From assembly GCA_958298945.1 (NCBI GenBank), contig OY282607.1, positions 35,373,000-35,436,999 of the forward strand: a DNA stretch of 64,000 nucleotides. Direction: 5' to 3'. The notes beneath the pieces are model-generated. The model did not search any database and was not told where the DNA came from. It saw nothing but the letters and a program-made list of their open reading frames with translations. The stretch is from Atherix ibis. Its lineage: Eukaryota; Arthropoda; Insecta; Diptera; Athericidae. Positions 1-11,854 of the stretch are shown here, piece by piece; position 1 is the stretch's first letter; each line of letters begins with the position of its first letter. The position numbers and the translations under genes are program-made.

Positions 1-2215
1 AGCAAAACATTTATTACAAAAATTCTTCGACGATTAATACAGAAACAAAAGAAGACAGCAATAATAAACCGTTTGCATCAATTATATTAACGGAAAATTA
101 CTATAAACGCACTTCAAATACTATAAATTATACCAAACCTGTACACTAAAATACAATGAGATTTTATTTTCTTCAAATGGCATTACACAAGTTTTTTAAT
201 GAATTTCTTCTGTTTAATATCAAAATTGTTATTTCGAAAAAATGTGTTTTTTTCAAATTAATATCAAACATGAATTTTTTTAAATTGTGTAATAAAACTA
301 AGTAATAAAATATTGATCCATAAAAATCTAAAATAAAAATCATTTTTTTATAGCAAAATATTTATTATGACAATTCTTCGACGATTAGTACAGAAACAAA
401 ATAAGACAGCAATAATCAATCGTTTTAATCTTATTGCATTAACGGAAAATTACTCTAAACGCACTTCAAATACTATAAATTATACCAAACCTGTACACCA
501 AAATTCAATGAGACTTGATTTTTTTCAAATGGCATTACACAAGTTTTTTAATAAATTCCTTTTTTTAATATCAAAATTGTTATTTCGAAAAAATGTATTT
601 TTTTCAAATTAATATCAAACATGAATTTTTTTAAATTGTGTAATAAAACTAAGTAATAAAATATTGATCCATAAAAATCTAAATAAAATAAAAATCATTT
701 TTTTATAGCAAAACATTTATTATGAAAATTCTTCGACGATTAGTACAGAAACAAAATAAGACAGCAATAATAAACCGTTTGTATCAATTATATTAACGGA
801 AAATTACTCTAAACGCACTTCAAATACTATAAATTATACCAAACCTGTACACTAAAATTCAATGAGACTTGATTTTTTTCAAATGGCATTACACAAGTTT
901 TTTAATGTATTTCTTCTGTTAAATATCAATATTGTTATTTAGCAAAAAATGTGTTGTTTTTTTTTCAAATTAATATCAAAGATGAATTTTTTAAATTATG
1001 TAATAAAATATTTATCCATAAGAATCTAAATTTAAAAAAAATCAATTTTTTTATAGCAAAATATTTATTATGAAAATTTTACGACGATTAGTACAGAAAC
1101 AAAAGAAGACAGGAATAATCAATCGTTTTAATCTTATTGTATTAACGGAAAATTACTATAAACGCACTTCAAATACTATAAATTATACCAAACCTGTACA
1201 CCAATATTCAATGAGATTTTATTTTTTTCAAATGGCATTACACAGCTTTTTAAAGAATTTCTTCTATTAAATATCAATATTGTTATTTAGAAAAAAATGT
1301 GTTGTTTTTTTTCAAATTAATATCAAAGATGAATTTTTTAAATTATGTAATAAAATATTGATCCATAAAAATCTAAATAAAATAAAAATCCTTTTTTTTT
1401 ATAGCAAAACATTTATTATAAAAATTCTTCGACGATTAATACAGAAACAAAAGAAGACAGCAATAATAAACCGTTTGCATCAATTCTATTAACGGAAAAC
1501 TACTATAAACGCACTTCAAATACTATAAATTATACCAAACCTGTACACCAATATTCAATGAGATTTTATTTTTTTCAAATGGCATTACAGAAGTTTTTTA
1601 ATGAATTTCTTCTGTTTAATATCAAAATTGTTATTTCGAAAAAATGTATTTTTTTCAAATTAATATCAAACATGAATTTTTTTTAAATTGTGTAATAAAA
1701 CTAAGTAATAAAATATTGATCCATAAACATCTAAAATAAAAATCAATTTTTTATAGCAAAACATTTATTATGAAAATTCTTCGACGATTAGTACAGAAAC
1801 AAAATAAGACAGCAATAATCAATCGTTTTAATCTTATTGTATTAACGGAAAATTACTATAAACGAACTTCAAATACTATAAATTATACCAAACCTGTACC
1901 CCAAAATTCAATGAGACTTGATTTGTTTCAAAAGGCATTACACAAGTTTTTTTAATGAATTTCTTTTTTTGAAATCAAAATTGTTATTTCGAAAAAATGT
2001 ATTTTTTTTCAAATTAATATCAAACACGAATTTTTTTAAATTGTGTGATAAAACTAAGAATAAAATATTGATCCATAAAAATCTAAATAAAATAAAAGTC
2101 ATTTTTTTATAGCAAAACATTATGAAAATTCTTCGACTATTAGTACAGAAACAAAAGAAGACAGCAATAATCAATCTTTTGAATCTTATTATATTAACAG
2201 AAAATTACTCTAAAA
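1..2215. repeat. Satellite array, ~350 bp monomers in a two-type alternating (dimeric) order
   Basis: Seven monomers can be phased on the motif CTTCGACGATTA or its variants, at about 25, 376, 731, 1079, 1427, 1779 and 2131, giving spacings of 348-355 bp. The array runs off the left edge and its last copy decays at about 2215. Monomers 1, 3 and 5 carry AATAATAAACCGTTTG after the phasing motif, whereas 2, 4 and 6 carry AATAATCAATCGTTTTAATC, so the true repeat unit is a dimer of about 700 bp. The seventh, terminal copy is B-like. Some monomers hold an open frame of 60-80 codons beginning M-K/T-I-L-R-R-L-V-Q-K-Q (367-612, 1070-1270, 1770-1955). I see no domain in it and treat it as incidental or as a relic of the source sequence. 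Confidence 0.93.
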
Positions 2216-4080
2216 TTTTTCTCAGTTATTATTGTATTTGAAAAGTTGTATTTAAAGAAATAGAAATTTGCAAATATTTTTCATAAAGTATATATAATAT
2301 TTCGATTATTGTTAAAAATTATATATGATATTTTCAACAAAAAAATTATCTGTTTTTGACAATATAAATTATTTTATTTGGAAATTTTCTTATTTTGAAA
2401 TTATTATTTTAGTACAATTTTTCTAATAAATTTTAAAAAAATATATTAATTTAATTAATATTTTTTGTTAATTATTATTCCTTGTGATTAATAAATAAAA
2501 TAAAAATTCATTTAAACAATAAAAACTAAAACAGATTAATTTTCTGAATTAACGGGAAATTGAATTTGCACATATGGCATTCCTTAATATAACTTGGAGC
2601 GCTTTAGGAATGCCTCCAAAATTTAATTTGTATTTTTTTCTTCAAATAACTTGATTTAAAATTTGATTAAAACTAGAATTACTCTCTGTAATTTAATAAT
2701 ATATGCATTTTATTGCTCTATATTATATTTAAATACTTTTATTGAATTTAAAAATAAAATTCTACATGTACAAATTTGGTTAAATTTTACTTTTATTTAT
2801 TTAAATAATGTTGAGCTTTTTTTAATATCAATATAAAATATTGATCAAACCTTTTACTGCTTTGCTTTATACTTAAATTGTTGTAACGTATTGTTTTACA
2901 TTTTTCTACTAGAAAACATTGCATATTGCAACAAACGAACATTTTTCAATCAAGAAACTAAATAAAAAATTCAATAATTGCTTTTTTTTTAATTTATTGA
3001 GAATAATCTTCATTAATAATTATCAAAAAAAATGATAATATTTTTTCATAATCTTAAATTCTCTCTGATTATTAAAAAAAAGTATTTTACCGAAAAGTAA
3101 GCCGTTCTCACATATGCATTAATAATTGTCATACAATTGGAAATGAAACTTTTTATTTGCACCTAAAATTGTTATTGCATTATATTTTATTGAGAATTTT
3201 AATGGAATATTAGTGGAATTTTTTTTAAAAATTCTAAGTGGAATTTTATTGAAATCATAGCTTTTTGCTTTTATGTTACAAATTTGCATGTAAAATTTGT
3301 TTTTTTTCAAAACTGTCTAAGATATTTAATTATGTATTTTTTAATCTTTATTTTTCCTTCATTTATAAACTTGATGTTTTATGGGCAAACCGTTTAATTT
3401 AGAAAAAATTATAAAATAATATGTTTTGAAATAAACATAGCATGAGTTTATTATAAAATATGTTTCCATTATAATGCATATAATAAAAATATTAAATAAA
3501 ATTGTCAATATTATAGTAAAATTTTTTCAAATAGTTTAATTTTTGTAATTTAATGGAAATGATAACCAAATTTTCGCGCACAATTAACGCCATCTAATGA
3601 TAATCTATATAACTATACAATTCTGATGCAATAATTCTCTAGATTTCATAGTAGAAAAAATGTTCAATGTCATTTATATTTTGAAAATGTGATAATAATA
3701 AACTAGATAACCAAACCGAAATAAATATAGATAAAGTGCAATTAAATATTCCAAATTAAACGTAAAGTTTAAAAAGAGGCTAAATGAAAAACTAAATGAT
3801 TTTCACAATATTTTACCACATGTACGCATAAGTGTCCATATGTATATGCGTGTATGCAATTGGCACAAATAATTTGTTTGGATTTATGAGAAATGATTTG
3901 TGTTCAAAGTGAATATACATAATATGAAAATATATGATAGATTTTATGAAAAAATATGAAATTATATCATTCTGATATTTAAAAAATGTTTTTAAATAAA
4001 AATATGCAAAAAACTATTTGTGTTTTCGTTTAATGCTAGACGCAATATATGACTAACTTCAGATCGATGAGAAGTGAACA
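2216..4080. other. AT-rich intergenic DNA
   Basis: No convincing open frame, RNA gene or transposon end was found here. A short hairpin lies at 2576-2614 (GGCATTCCT against AGGAATGCC). Confidence 0.6.
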
Positions 4081-4083
4081 AAA

Positions 4084-4117
4084 TATAAAAGAAGGTGAGA
4101 GCTGAATGTCAGTTTCA
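4084..4117 (+). promoter_or_regulatory. Core promoter: TATA box and initiator for the 4126 open frame
   Basis: TATAAAAG lies at 4084-4091. It is followed by TCAGTT at 4109-4114 and TTCAGTA at 4114-4120, both matching the arthropod initiator TCAGT. The TATA-to-initiator distance is about 27 or 33 bp, which suits a focused promoter. Transcription starting here would leave a leader of only about 10-15 nt before the ATG at 4126. The arrangement is seen; its activity is inferred. Confidence 0.55.
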
Positions 4118-4125
4118 GTATTAAA

Positions 4126-4527
4126 ATGTCTAGAGAAACAATAACAGAAGTGAATATCGATGTTAATAAAAAGTTGAATTTGTCAAGCATTTTCCAAGTG
4201 CAATATTCCCGTGAAATGGAATCGTTAAAAATGAAATCGCATCGATTGTTTTCGAATCAATTAATTTTAAATTGTTTAAATAGTTCAGAAATAAGAAATA
4301 TTGTAAATGAGAATCAATGCTGTTTAAGAAATTTCAATTGTTCGAAGAAAAAAGTTTTGATGAATCGTAGTAGAAAGAATGTTATGCGAAAGAAAATTTT
4401 TTCGTGCAAATGTGACGCGAAGTGTACACCTTTAATTGAAATTATAATTAAACCACAAATTACTGACAATTTTTTAAAATTTTCAACTATCAATCGAGGA
4501 CAAACTTTACAATCATGGCTTGAATAA
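4126..4527 (+). CDS. Small unrecognised protein, 133 aa
   Basis: I do not recognise this gene. The frame opens at an ATG in good context (AAAATG), right behind a TATA box and initiator, and closes at TAA with AATAAA overlapping the stop. The protein has no signal peptide or membrane segment. The N-terminus is E-T-I-T-E-V-N-I-D-V-N-K-K. A basic middle region (about 84-101, rich in K and R) is flanked by cysteine groups (C-C-L-R-N-F-N-C and C-K-C-D-A-K-C). The C-terminus ends F-S-T-I-N-R-G-Q-T-L-Q-S-W-L-E. A TATA promoter, single exon and small basic protein fit the style of Notch-responsive Bearded/E(spl) genes, and the C-terminal F-S-T-x-x-x-G-x-T-x-x-x-W faintly recalls their C-termini. That is a weak guess: no Su(H) site or Brd/K/GY box was identified. 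It could also be a chance open frame or a first exon. Confidence 0.5.
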   Translation: MSRETITEVNIDVNKKLNLSSIFQVQYSREMESLKMKSHRLFSNQLILNCLNSSEIRNIVNENQCCLRNFNCSKKKVLMNRSRKNVMRKKIFSCKCDAKCTPLIEIIIKPQITDNFLKFSTINRGQTLQSWLE

Positions 4528-5386
4528 TAAACCAATGATTTAAGTGTGTTCTTTTTTGTTACATATGTATATCCATATTTTATTTTCTCCTCAATTATGT
4601 ATATACATATGTATATAAATATATATTAATAGAACTGTTGCTATCAGTGTAAATATATATTTGATAATTAACAAAATATAATCAAAGTTAATTATATTGT
4701 ATATATATATACATATATATTTTAAATAAAAAATCGTAAACGCACTAATACGCGCAATAAAAAGTGGAATTTTATTAAAAAAAAATTGCGACGAGGGGAA
4801 AATTGAAAACAAAATAGAAAGGACATAAAATATTTATGAGAATATTTTCATATTTGTTTTCAATTGGTGTAAAAATAAAAATTATAAATAAATAAAAAAG
4901 AGTATATATTTTTAAACGTAAACAAATATAATAGAATAAAACCACTTCAATAGATTTTAAGATAATACGTTCAATATTTAATGAATTAATTATATAAGTG
5001 AATTTTATAATAATAAAAGTGTTTTCGCATTAGATAAATATATATTATAATTCTCTTCAGCTTTTTATTGTTAATATAATTTTAATAATCAGAAGAAAAA
5101 AAAACCAAACAAGTACCAAAACAAATTCTAGTTAAAAAAAAAATAATAGTCAGTAGTGTGAGAGAGAGAACCAGAGAAATTAAAAGGAGGGAAAACAAAC
5201 GTCATATTAACACATCGCAGATAGACGTCATTCAAGGTTCAAGAAACGAGAAAAAAAAAATTTGAATAAATCAGAGGCGATTTCCGCGCTCTAATATATT
5301 GACAATTAATCTGGTGTTGCCAGAACACGAATATTTTGAACGGTTTTTTTTTCTTTGTGAGAAGTTTAAAAACCGTTTTGTACAGA
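4528..5386 (+). other. AT-rich spacer and probable PPP1R15 5' leader
   Basis: The stretch holds TA microsatellite-like runs (about 4600-4720) and then purine-rich sequence. TCAGT at about 5149-5153 could be an initiator, but no TATA box is placed well for it. Between about 5100 and the PPP1R15 ATG at 5387 I find no ATG, so the proximal leader has no upstream open frames. The true transcription start is unknown. Confidence 0.45.
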
Positions 5387-6580
5387 ATGAATATAAATTA
5401 CAATCGTAAGAGTTATAGCGGTGGTTTTTGTGGTGCATCACAACCGCTCGGTGGTAATCATTCTTTTGCAGCGGCCGGCAATACTGGAAATTGGTGTTCC
5501 GATCGATATAAAAATTTTGGTGGAAGACAACAAAACCGTTTTTATAATACGTACGCGCAGTCGAATAATAAAATGTTTAACAATTCGGCGGACAATAAAT
5601 TTTCAGAAAGCGGAATGCCCAGCAGTACAAATGGTTTTGTAAATAATGTTCGAAACATTTGTAATCGCTTCCTGAAGCCGAAATTACACTATGATTTCTA
5701 CTCAGATCACCATCGATATTATAACCCAAAATATCGGAATAATTATAAATTAAGCAATCAAACAAATACGTCTGGTGTAGGAATGGCGACTGAAAATTCA
5801 CAACCAAAAAAAATGACACCAGACACAACATTTTTGAAGACAATTCTCCTCGAGATGGTCGAATTCAATAGTGTAATTGATAAAAAGACTGATACAAATT
5901 TTGTTACGATATTTTCACGGGAAGAGTTTCCGTTGCCATCAGAAACCAAACAGCCCACATTGAAGCCGACAAATGATTTAACAAAACATAACCATTTGAA
6001 AACAAAATGTTCCAAAATATCAGGAAAATCCAATTCAAGAGAACAAAGTCCATTCAAAGGATCAACGGCAAATTTTTCTCCTCCGATAGCAAAGACCCCG
6101 CCGAATATGAAATTGAAGAAAAAACGGCAAAATTCGGAATGTGATAATGATGATAGCAATTTTATTGCATTAAGAGATAGTAATTCATCAACAAATTGTT
6201 CGTCAACGTTAAGCAGCTTAAATAAAATCGAATGTAAAACTCCAAGTAACGATATACTGCCTCCAGGATCGTATAGAAATCGAAATCGGCAAATTTCCGA
6301 ATGTAGTGATGATAGTTTTGTCATATTCTGTGCTGCAGACGAGGATGCCTTTTCAATGATCGAATTCTCCGATTTGGTGGATGACAATGATTCTGATGAC
6401 TCGGATGAATCGGAAGATGATTCTCTGGAAACCGACGACGATAGTTGGATAGATAGCGATGAAGAAAATTGTGATACAGTCGATGGAATTCAACCGTTGG
6501 TCGCACATTTAAAAATACACGAATATCAACAAACACAGCAATTAGATTCTGGATTTGATGAAAAAGAAAAAGACAAAAAG
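5387..6580 (+). CDS. PPP1R15: PPP1R15 (GADD34/CReP-like) eIF2-alpha phosphatase regulatory subunit, exon 1
   Basis: This exon encodes residues 1-398 of a 484-residue protein. The family recruits protein phosphatase 1 to dephosphorylate eIF2-alpha and so restores translation after stress. The first in-frame ATG (5387) is used as start; upstream codons in this frame lack an ATG. The N-terminal third is Asn/Gly/Tyr-rich and low-complexity. The middle is Ser/Thr/Lys-rich and includes a twice-occurring R-Q-N/I-S-E-C-D/S-D-D-S motif. Residues about 324-372 are strongly acidic (runs of D, S and E), like the acidic or PEST-like segments of GADD34 proteins. The exon ends K-D-K-K in phase 0 before a strong donor, AAAAAG|GTAAGA at 6580/6581. 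The conserved functional core is in exon 2. A 209-codon antisense frame here is a shadow. Confidence 0.9.
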
Positions 6581-7146
6581 GTAAGATTCATTTGTCTAGA
6601 ATAAAGTTGGATATATTTTTGTTCCTCGATTCATTTTCGCCAACTATTCAAAAATGTGTTCATTAATATTGAATTTGATAAAGAAAATGGTTTATTTTTG
6701 AGTTAAAATTACGGTTAAAAATTTATATTGCATCTATTTTGATCAGAATATCCTTAGCATAAAGATTTCTTCTTAGGTATTTTTAAATATTGTTTTTCTT
6801 TCTTTATTACATCGATAACAGTGCATTTACATGTGCAATGGTAGGAACACAATTCCGACGACAACTACAATTGCTAAATTTATTATTTATAAATGATCTT
6901 TCATTCAAATTTTTAATATAACTAAAATTAATGTGTTCACTTACGTTATTTCTTTATAAATTTCAACTGTCCTACCACATAACATAACAAAAACACTGAA
7001 ATATGTGGCATTACTTCAACAACAGCGACAAAATTAAAACAATATCTAATTCGACAGTAAAATAGTTTATAGTTGTCGTTCATCGCCATAGATTTGAGCA
7101 TTGCCATAAGATTGTAAATATTTTAAAGGTTTAAATGCAGCTTATA

Positions 7147-8363
7147 TTGGGTGTATAACTTAAAAATTCGGGATTGACAACAGATGGCATAACTTTTACA
7201 CATGGTTTGTGTTAATAATAACTCATATGGCATTTTGGAGGTTAAACATCTGTCATTCATTTTCGATTAGTCATTGAACGAAATAGTGTAAACAACAAAG
7301 TTTTTTTTGCTTCAAAAATGTTGAATTTCGTACCAAAAAAGTCCCATTTGCGGGAAGTGTTGATTTACTTCTTCAATTTGAAAAAAAAGTGCAGCTGAAG
7401 CACATCGAAGCTTATGCTGAATATGTTCTTTCGATTTCACCGTGCGAGAGATGGTTTGTGCGGTTCAGAAGTGGTGATTTTGACACGGAAGACAAAGAAC
7501 GACCAGGTCAGCCAAAAAAGTTTGAAGATGAAGATTTGGAGGCATTACTCGACCAAGACTATTGTCGAACTCAAGAAGAAATTGCAAAATCATTGGGAGT
7601 CACTCAAGCAGCCATTTCAAAACGTTTGAAAGCAGCAGGATTCATCCAAAAGCAAGGAAATTGGGTCCCATATGAATTGAAGCCGAGAGACGTTGAAAGG
7701 CGTTTTTGCATGTCCGAAATGCTGCTTGAACGGCAGAAAAAGAAGTCGTTTTTGAATCGAATCATTACTGGCGACGAAAAATGGATTCATTACGGCAACC
7801 CAAAGCGCAATAAATCGTATGTGAAGCCCGGCCAACCAGCCAAATTAACGCCAAAGCCAAATATCCATGGAGCCAAGGTAATGCTCTGTATTTGGTGGGA
7901 TCAGAAGGGTGTGATCTATTATGAGCTATTGAAATCGGGCCAGACGATCACAGGCGACCTCTACCAAACACAATTAATCCGTTTGAAGCGAGCATTGGCC
8001 GAAAAACGCCCGGAATATGCGACCAGACACGAAGCCATAATTTTCCATCATGACAACGCTCGGCCTCATGTTGCAAGACCGGTTAAATATTATTTAGAAA
8101 ACAGTGGCTGGGAAGTTTTGCCTCACCCGCCTTATAGCCCAGACCTTGCCCCGTCCGACTCCCATTTGTTTAGATCCATGTAAAACGCCCTCACCGGAAT
8201 ACGCTTCACTTCAGAACAGGGCATCATATGTATGTTGCCAGAAAGATGGGAAAAAGTAGTGGCTTCCGATGACAATACTTTGAATAAAATATATTGTAAC
8301 AATTTTTCAAAATAAACACTCAAAGTTTGCCAAAAATCCCACATTTTTAAGTTATACACCCAA
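7147..8363 (+). mobile_element. mariner element (DD34D), internally deleted
   Basis: Terminal inverted repeats start TTGGGTGTATAACTTAAAAA (7147) and end with their complement at 8363, flanked by TA duplications. The length of about 1.2 kb is slightly below the usual 1.3 kb because the 3' part of the transposase is deleted after about 8180. Sequence encoding L-P-E-R-W-E-K-V-V-A-S, the family's C-terminus, resumes at about 8233. Confidence 0.93.
7318..8183 (+). pseudogene. mariner transposase, frameshifted and truncated
   Basis: The ATG at 7318 begins M-L-N-F-V-P-K-K-S-H-L-R-E-V, then a frameshift near 7390 moves into the long frame 7389-8183 (264 codons). That frame has the helix-turn-helix region (E-E-I-A-K-S-L-G-V-T-Q), the W-V-P-Y-E-L linker motif and all three catalytic aspartates. 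They are T-G-D-E-K-W (residue 129), H-H-D-N-A-R-P-H (222) and S-P-D-L-A-P-S-D (257). The last two are separated by 34 residues, diagnostic of DD34D mariners. It stops early, just after H-L-F-R-S-M, losing the C-terminal domain. It belongs to the mauritiana-like group by the text of its motifs. It is non-functional as read. Confidence 0.92.
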
Positions 8364-8612
8364 TAGTTTTCATCGGAATTGTATTGTACATTTTTCTATC
8401 TTAACGGTCATAAATAAAGTTTTCAAATATGCCTTATTTTTTTGCCTTTTAGATATAAAAAATCTTATCGCTGAGCTTTTCTTTGAGTCATACAATTTTA
8501 ATTTCTTACAATCTAATGAACTTTGTACGAACAAGTCTTTATAGAATCACGTTTTTATGGAGAGCAGCCCAACTTGGGAAACGATAACAATCAGAAAAGA
8601 AAATATTATGTA

Positions 8613-9577
8613 CACTGTTAGCGAAAAGTATGCGACCATGTTGGTTTTATGTGTAAACATTAAATAAAACTTAGGAAAGAAAAAAAAATATTTAAAAAAA
8701 ATGTATATTAAAATTGATCTTAAATATGAAAAAATAAATAAATTTATTTCATATCCTTTGAAAAACAGTTACAGCATTGTAAAAGGCCCATTCACAAGCT
8801 TCGTTGGAAGAATTTGTGATCCAGTACTGTTCTGTCTATCTCATCCAATAAAACTTGTGTGTGGTTGAGATTGAGAGCCTTCTTGTTTTTTATTTTGTAG
8901 AAAATCTACTTAATTTAGAACTATATTAAGGGTCATTTTACTGGTACATATTGAATCCTTCACCAATTTTCCAAATTCCTTGTTGACGATAAATGGTCTC
9001 GAAAAGGTTAAAGTACTGCGCTTTTTATTAAAATTCCTTCAATTCGCACCAAGTTTTCTAGTTTATCTCTAAAAAATCAACTCCAAATCAATATCGAGCC
9101 ACTGCATTGCTTCACTTTAAACACCACAGGTTCCGGTAGAATTTTTTCTCCAACACTGCAACGAGCGTAGATTCTTCTTCTGGACTCAAAGATCTGCAAT
9201 TGAAGCTCAAGCTCCAATCCAAAATATTTTTTATTAATAAAAAATATATTGGATTAAAACGTTATAGGACTAGAATAAAGTACTATCAAATATATCTTTT
9301 ATTTTTATTTAATGCGCACTCAATTTGAGGTGATATAAAATCTCCGATTTCTTTTACTAGTAATGCAAACTAATCGATTTTCGTTTAAATTAGTAATGCA
9401 ATTGAACCATTTTAGGTAGGTAAATTGAACCATTTTATTGCGGCTTAGTATAAAATTTCAAAGAGAACGCAACCAATCAAAAAAATAATATAAGTTTTCA
9501 AATGATTAAGCATTTAATCAGCGATTTCGAGAGAATATGTTGTTATCAAGGTGGTCGCATACTTTTGGCTTGTAGTG
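8613..9577 (-). mobile_element. Tc1-like element, decayed, ~965 bp
   Basis: Inverted ends match: CACTGTTAGCGAAAAGTATG at 8613 against the complement of CATACTTTTGGCTTGTAGTG ending at 9577, with TA on both sides. The interior carries minus-strand traces of a Tc1-type transposase, such as G-x-N-L-V-R-I-E-G-I, but with many stops and no usable frame. The coding sense is inferred from those traces. Confidence 0.7.
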
Positions 9578-9879
9578 TATATTATACTTTTGGCTTGGTT
9601 GGCAACAGAGAGTTTTAAAATTTTCCACTTTGATTAGAATTGAATTTGAATAAAAATAGTCAACTGTAAGAAAATCAGCATAAATAAAAATACTATCAAA
9701 AATATACTATAAACCGGACTGGACTGATTTACATAATAATCTCAAGTCACAAATTTATTTATTCGATATTTATTGACCAAACACTCTGAGAATTTTCTTG
9801 AAGTTGAATTTCTCAAATTATAACAGATTTACAACTAGATGGCGGATATCTTTATTGCATATTAAATAAACACTTGATA

Positions 9880-10180
9880 CCATTATTTAAAATATTTAAA
9901 ATTAATTCCACGGATTTATTTGTAGTGGGTGATCCGTTATCCGTCCCACTGATTAAATCGCACGATCTAGGCGGTCAGCTGACATCAGCATGTCTCAATG
10001 TCTCTTATACTTTGAATAAGTCCCTTGTTTCAAATGCTTTGCCGCATATATTTTCCAATTATAGTAGAAAAAAATCTGTTAGCATCCTTCGATACTTCTC
10101 GCCATTGACATTTACCACCGCAACAGTCTCATTTCGAAATAGTACGGCCACACCAGACAGTAAATGGTGTTGAATCGTGT
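9880..10180 (-). mobile_element. DD41D (rosa-type) transposase fragment
   Basis: On the minus strand, broken frames encode F-R-N-E-T, V-N-G-E-K-Y-R-R-M-L-T-D-F-F and P-P-R-S-C-D-L, all hallmarks of the rosa-type transposase around its second and third catalytic aspartates. No terminal repeats were found and the reading frame is interrupted. Confidence 0.7.
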
Positions 10181-11854
10181 AGTCATTTATATTAAGTAGC
10201 TGTAGCAGAAAACAAACGTATAAGAATAACAGCGCTGTCATTTGAAACGTCAAAGTAATAGACTGTTGAAGATGGAGCGTATCTGTTGTAAGCTAAAAAC
10301 CTCGCCTCAAACTGGACACATTCAATCCAATCTGAAGAATGTGATAAATTTAAGGAAAATATCAACTATCTTAGGAAACAACTATCTTTATGATTTGTTC
10401 ACATCATGTTGCGCCAAAAATAATGGATAGTTGAAGAAAATATGAAGCTTTTGTTTAGGCGTTAGATCAAACTGCATATTAATCGCTCATCGATTTGCAT
10501 CGCGAACAAATGTTATTCGAATTTTTAATCTGAGAATGGATTAATTCTTTATCCTTTAGATGGAATGGGAAATCGGGTTTCGACATAACATACTTAACGT
10601 ATTAAATTCGTAAGTCGAGGAACCATTGTACAATATTTCATTAGCTTGCCAAAAATTAAAAACTGTCTTCGAACTCAACACCCAATCAGGGCGCTACACT
10701 AAAATTGTATATTTATAATTTTTTATGATGATTTTTGAATGACTTTAAAAAAAATCACCGTAGCTAAGGTAATTTTTTAACTATACGTGGACGAGTATTT
10801 TTAAAAAACAAAAAGTTTTCTAAAAGAAATTTTAAAAGAAAAATTAAATTTAAATAGTATTCGAAATGTGAAAAAATATTTTATGGCTTCGCAACTTTAC
10901 ACAATTTTATGCCTTCCAAGGGGTTGTGGGTTCGAATTCACAAAACCACTTTCCATTCTAATTGAATTTACTTATCCCTTTATCCCCTGTCCCCATATAG
11001 TCTGGTAATATATGTAAGTACTAAAATGCACACTCTAAATGCCAACACAGCAAACGGGCTTTTTGACAGAAAATGTAACTTTTTTTACGTACATTTATGG
11101 TGGAAATAACAAATTATAAAAAAACTAGTACAAAAGAAATGAAAAAAAAGTCTCGGTTTTAGAAATCCGTTCCAAAGGGTATTTGAGTCTAAAATGTATA
11201 GATTATTATTATAAATAATATTACATAAAGAATCTACCACTAACAAATTAAGCTTCGTTTCGTTGGAATTATTTTTGGCATATATCATAATTGGTTTGAG
11301 AAAGCATTTATTTTTACATTTATCCGATAATAAATTAAAATTAATTTTTTCAATTTTTATTACCTTTATTATAGTATTTTTGTTAGATTAAATTTGTTAT
11401 TGGTTATTAAAAATAGTCTACATATACATTAAAGTCATCAGGTTATCGATAGTGATTTAATTTAGAATTAATCACTTCTTTATTTATAGGATATTTTACA
11501 TTTTTGTGTACTGCTCTAAAATTGATTGTTATAATTTTTGATCCTTAAAATAAATTTAAGGATAATAAAAAAAAATAGTTGCGGAATTTTTGTTGTTTAT
11601 TGATGTCATATGCATTGGACTTTAAAAAAAATTGCTAAAAGTTAAAAATTTAATGGTTAAAAATTTATAATTTGGTATTATAGTAGATAGATAAGAAGAC
11701 ATGTATCTTCGTCGGTAGTTCTGTTCGAGTTTGATCTTTAAAATTACTTTTCTATAAGTGCTTTTTTGGACAATAGCAACTAAATAATTAGTCTACTTAA
11801 GCAGCTTGAAAATTCAAATTTTCAACTAAAAAAATAATGGATAATCAATAATGA

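Noticed and set aside
1..2215. CRISPR-like array
   Set aside because: The repeats are ~350 bp with no unique spacers, and the DNA is eukaryotic; this is a satellite.
5149..5153. TCAGT initiator as the PPP1R15 transcription start
   Set aside because: No TATA box or downstream promoter element is suitably spaced, so the start cannot be placed.
5758..6387. 209-codon minus-strand open frame
   Set aside because: It lies wholly antisense to PPP1R15 exon 1, has no recognisable motif, and is open because the sense codons are rich in A/G third positions.
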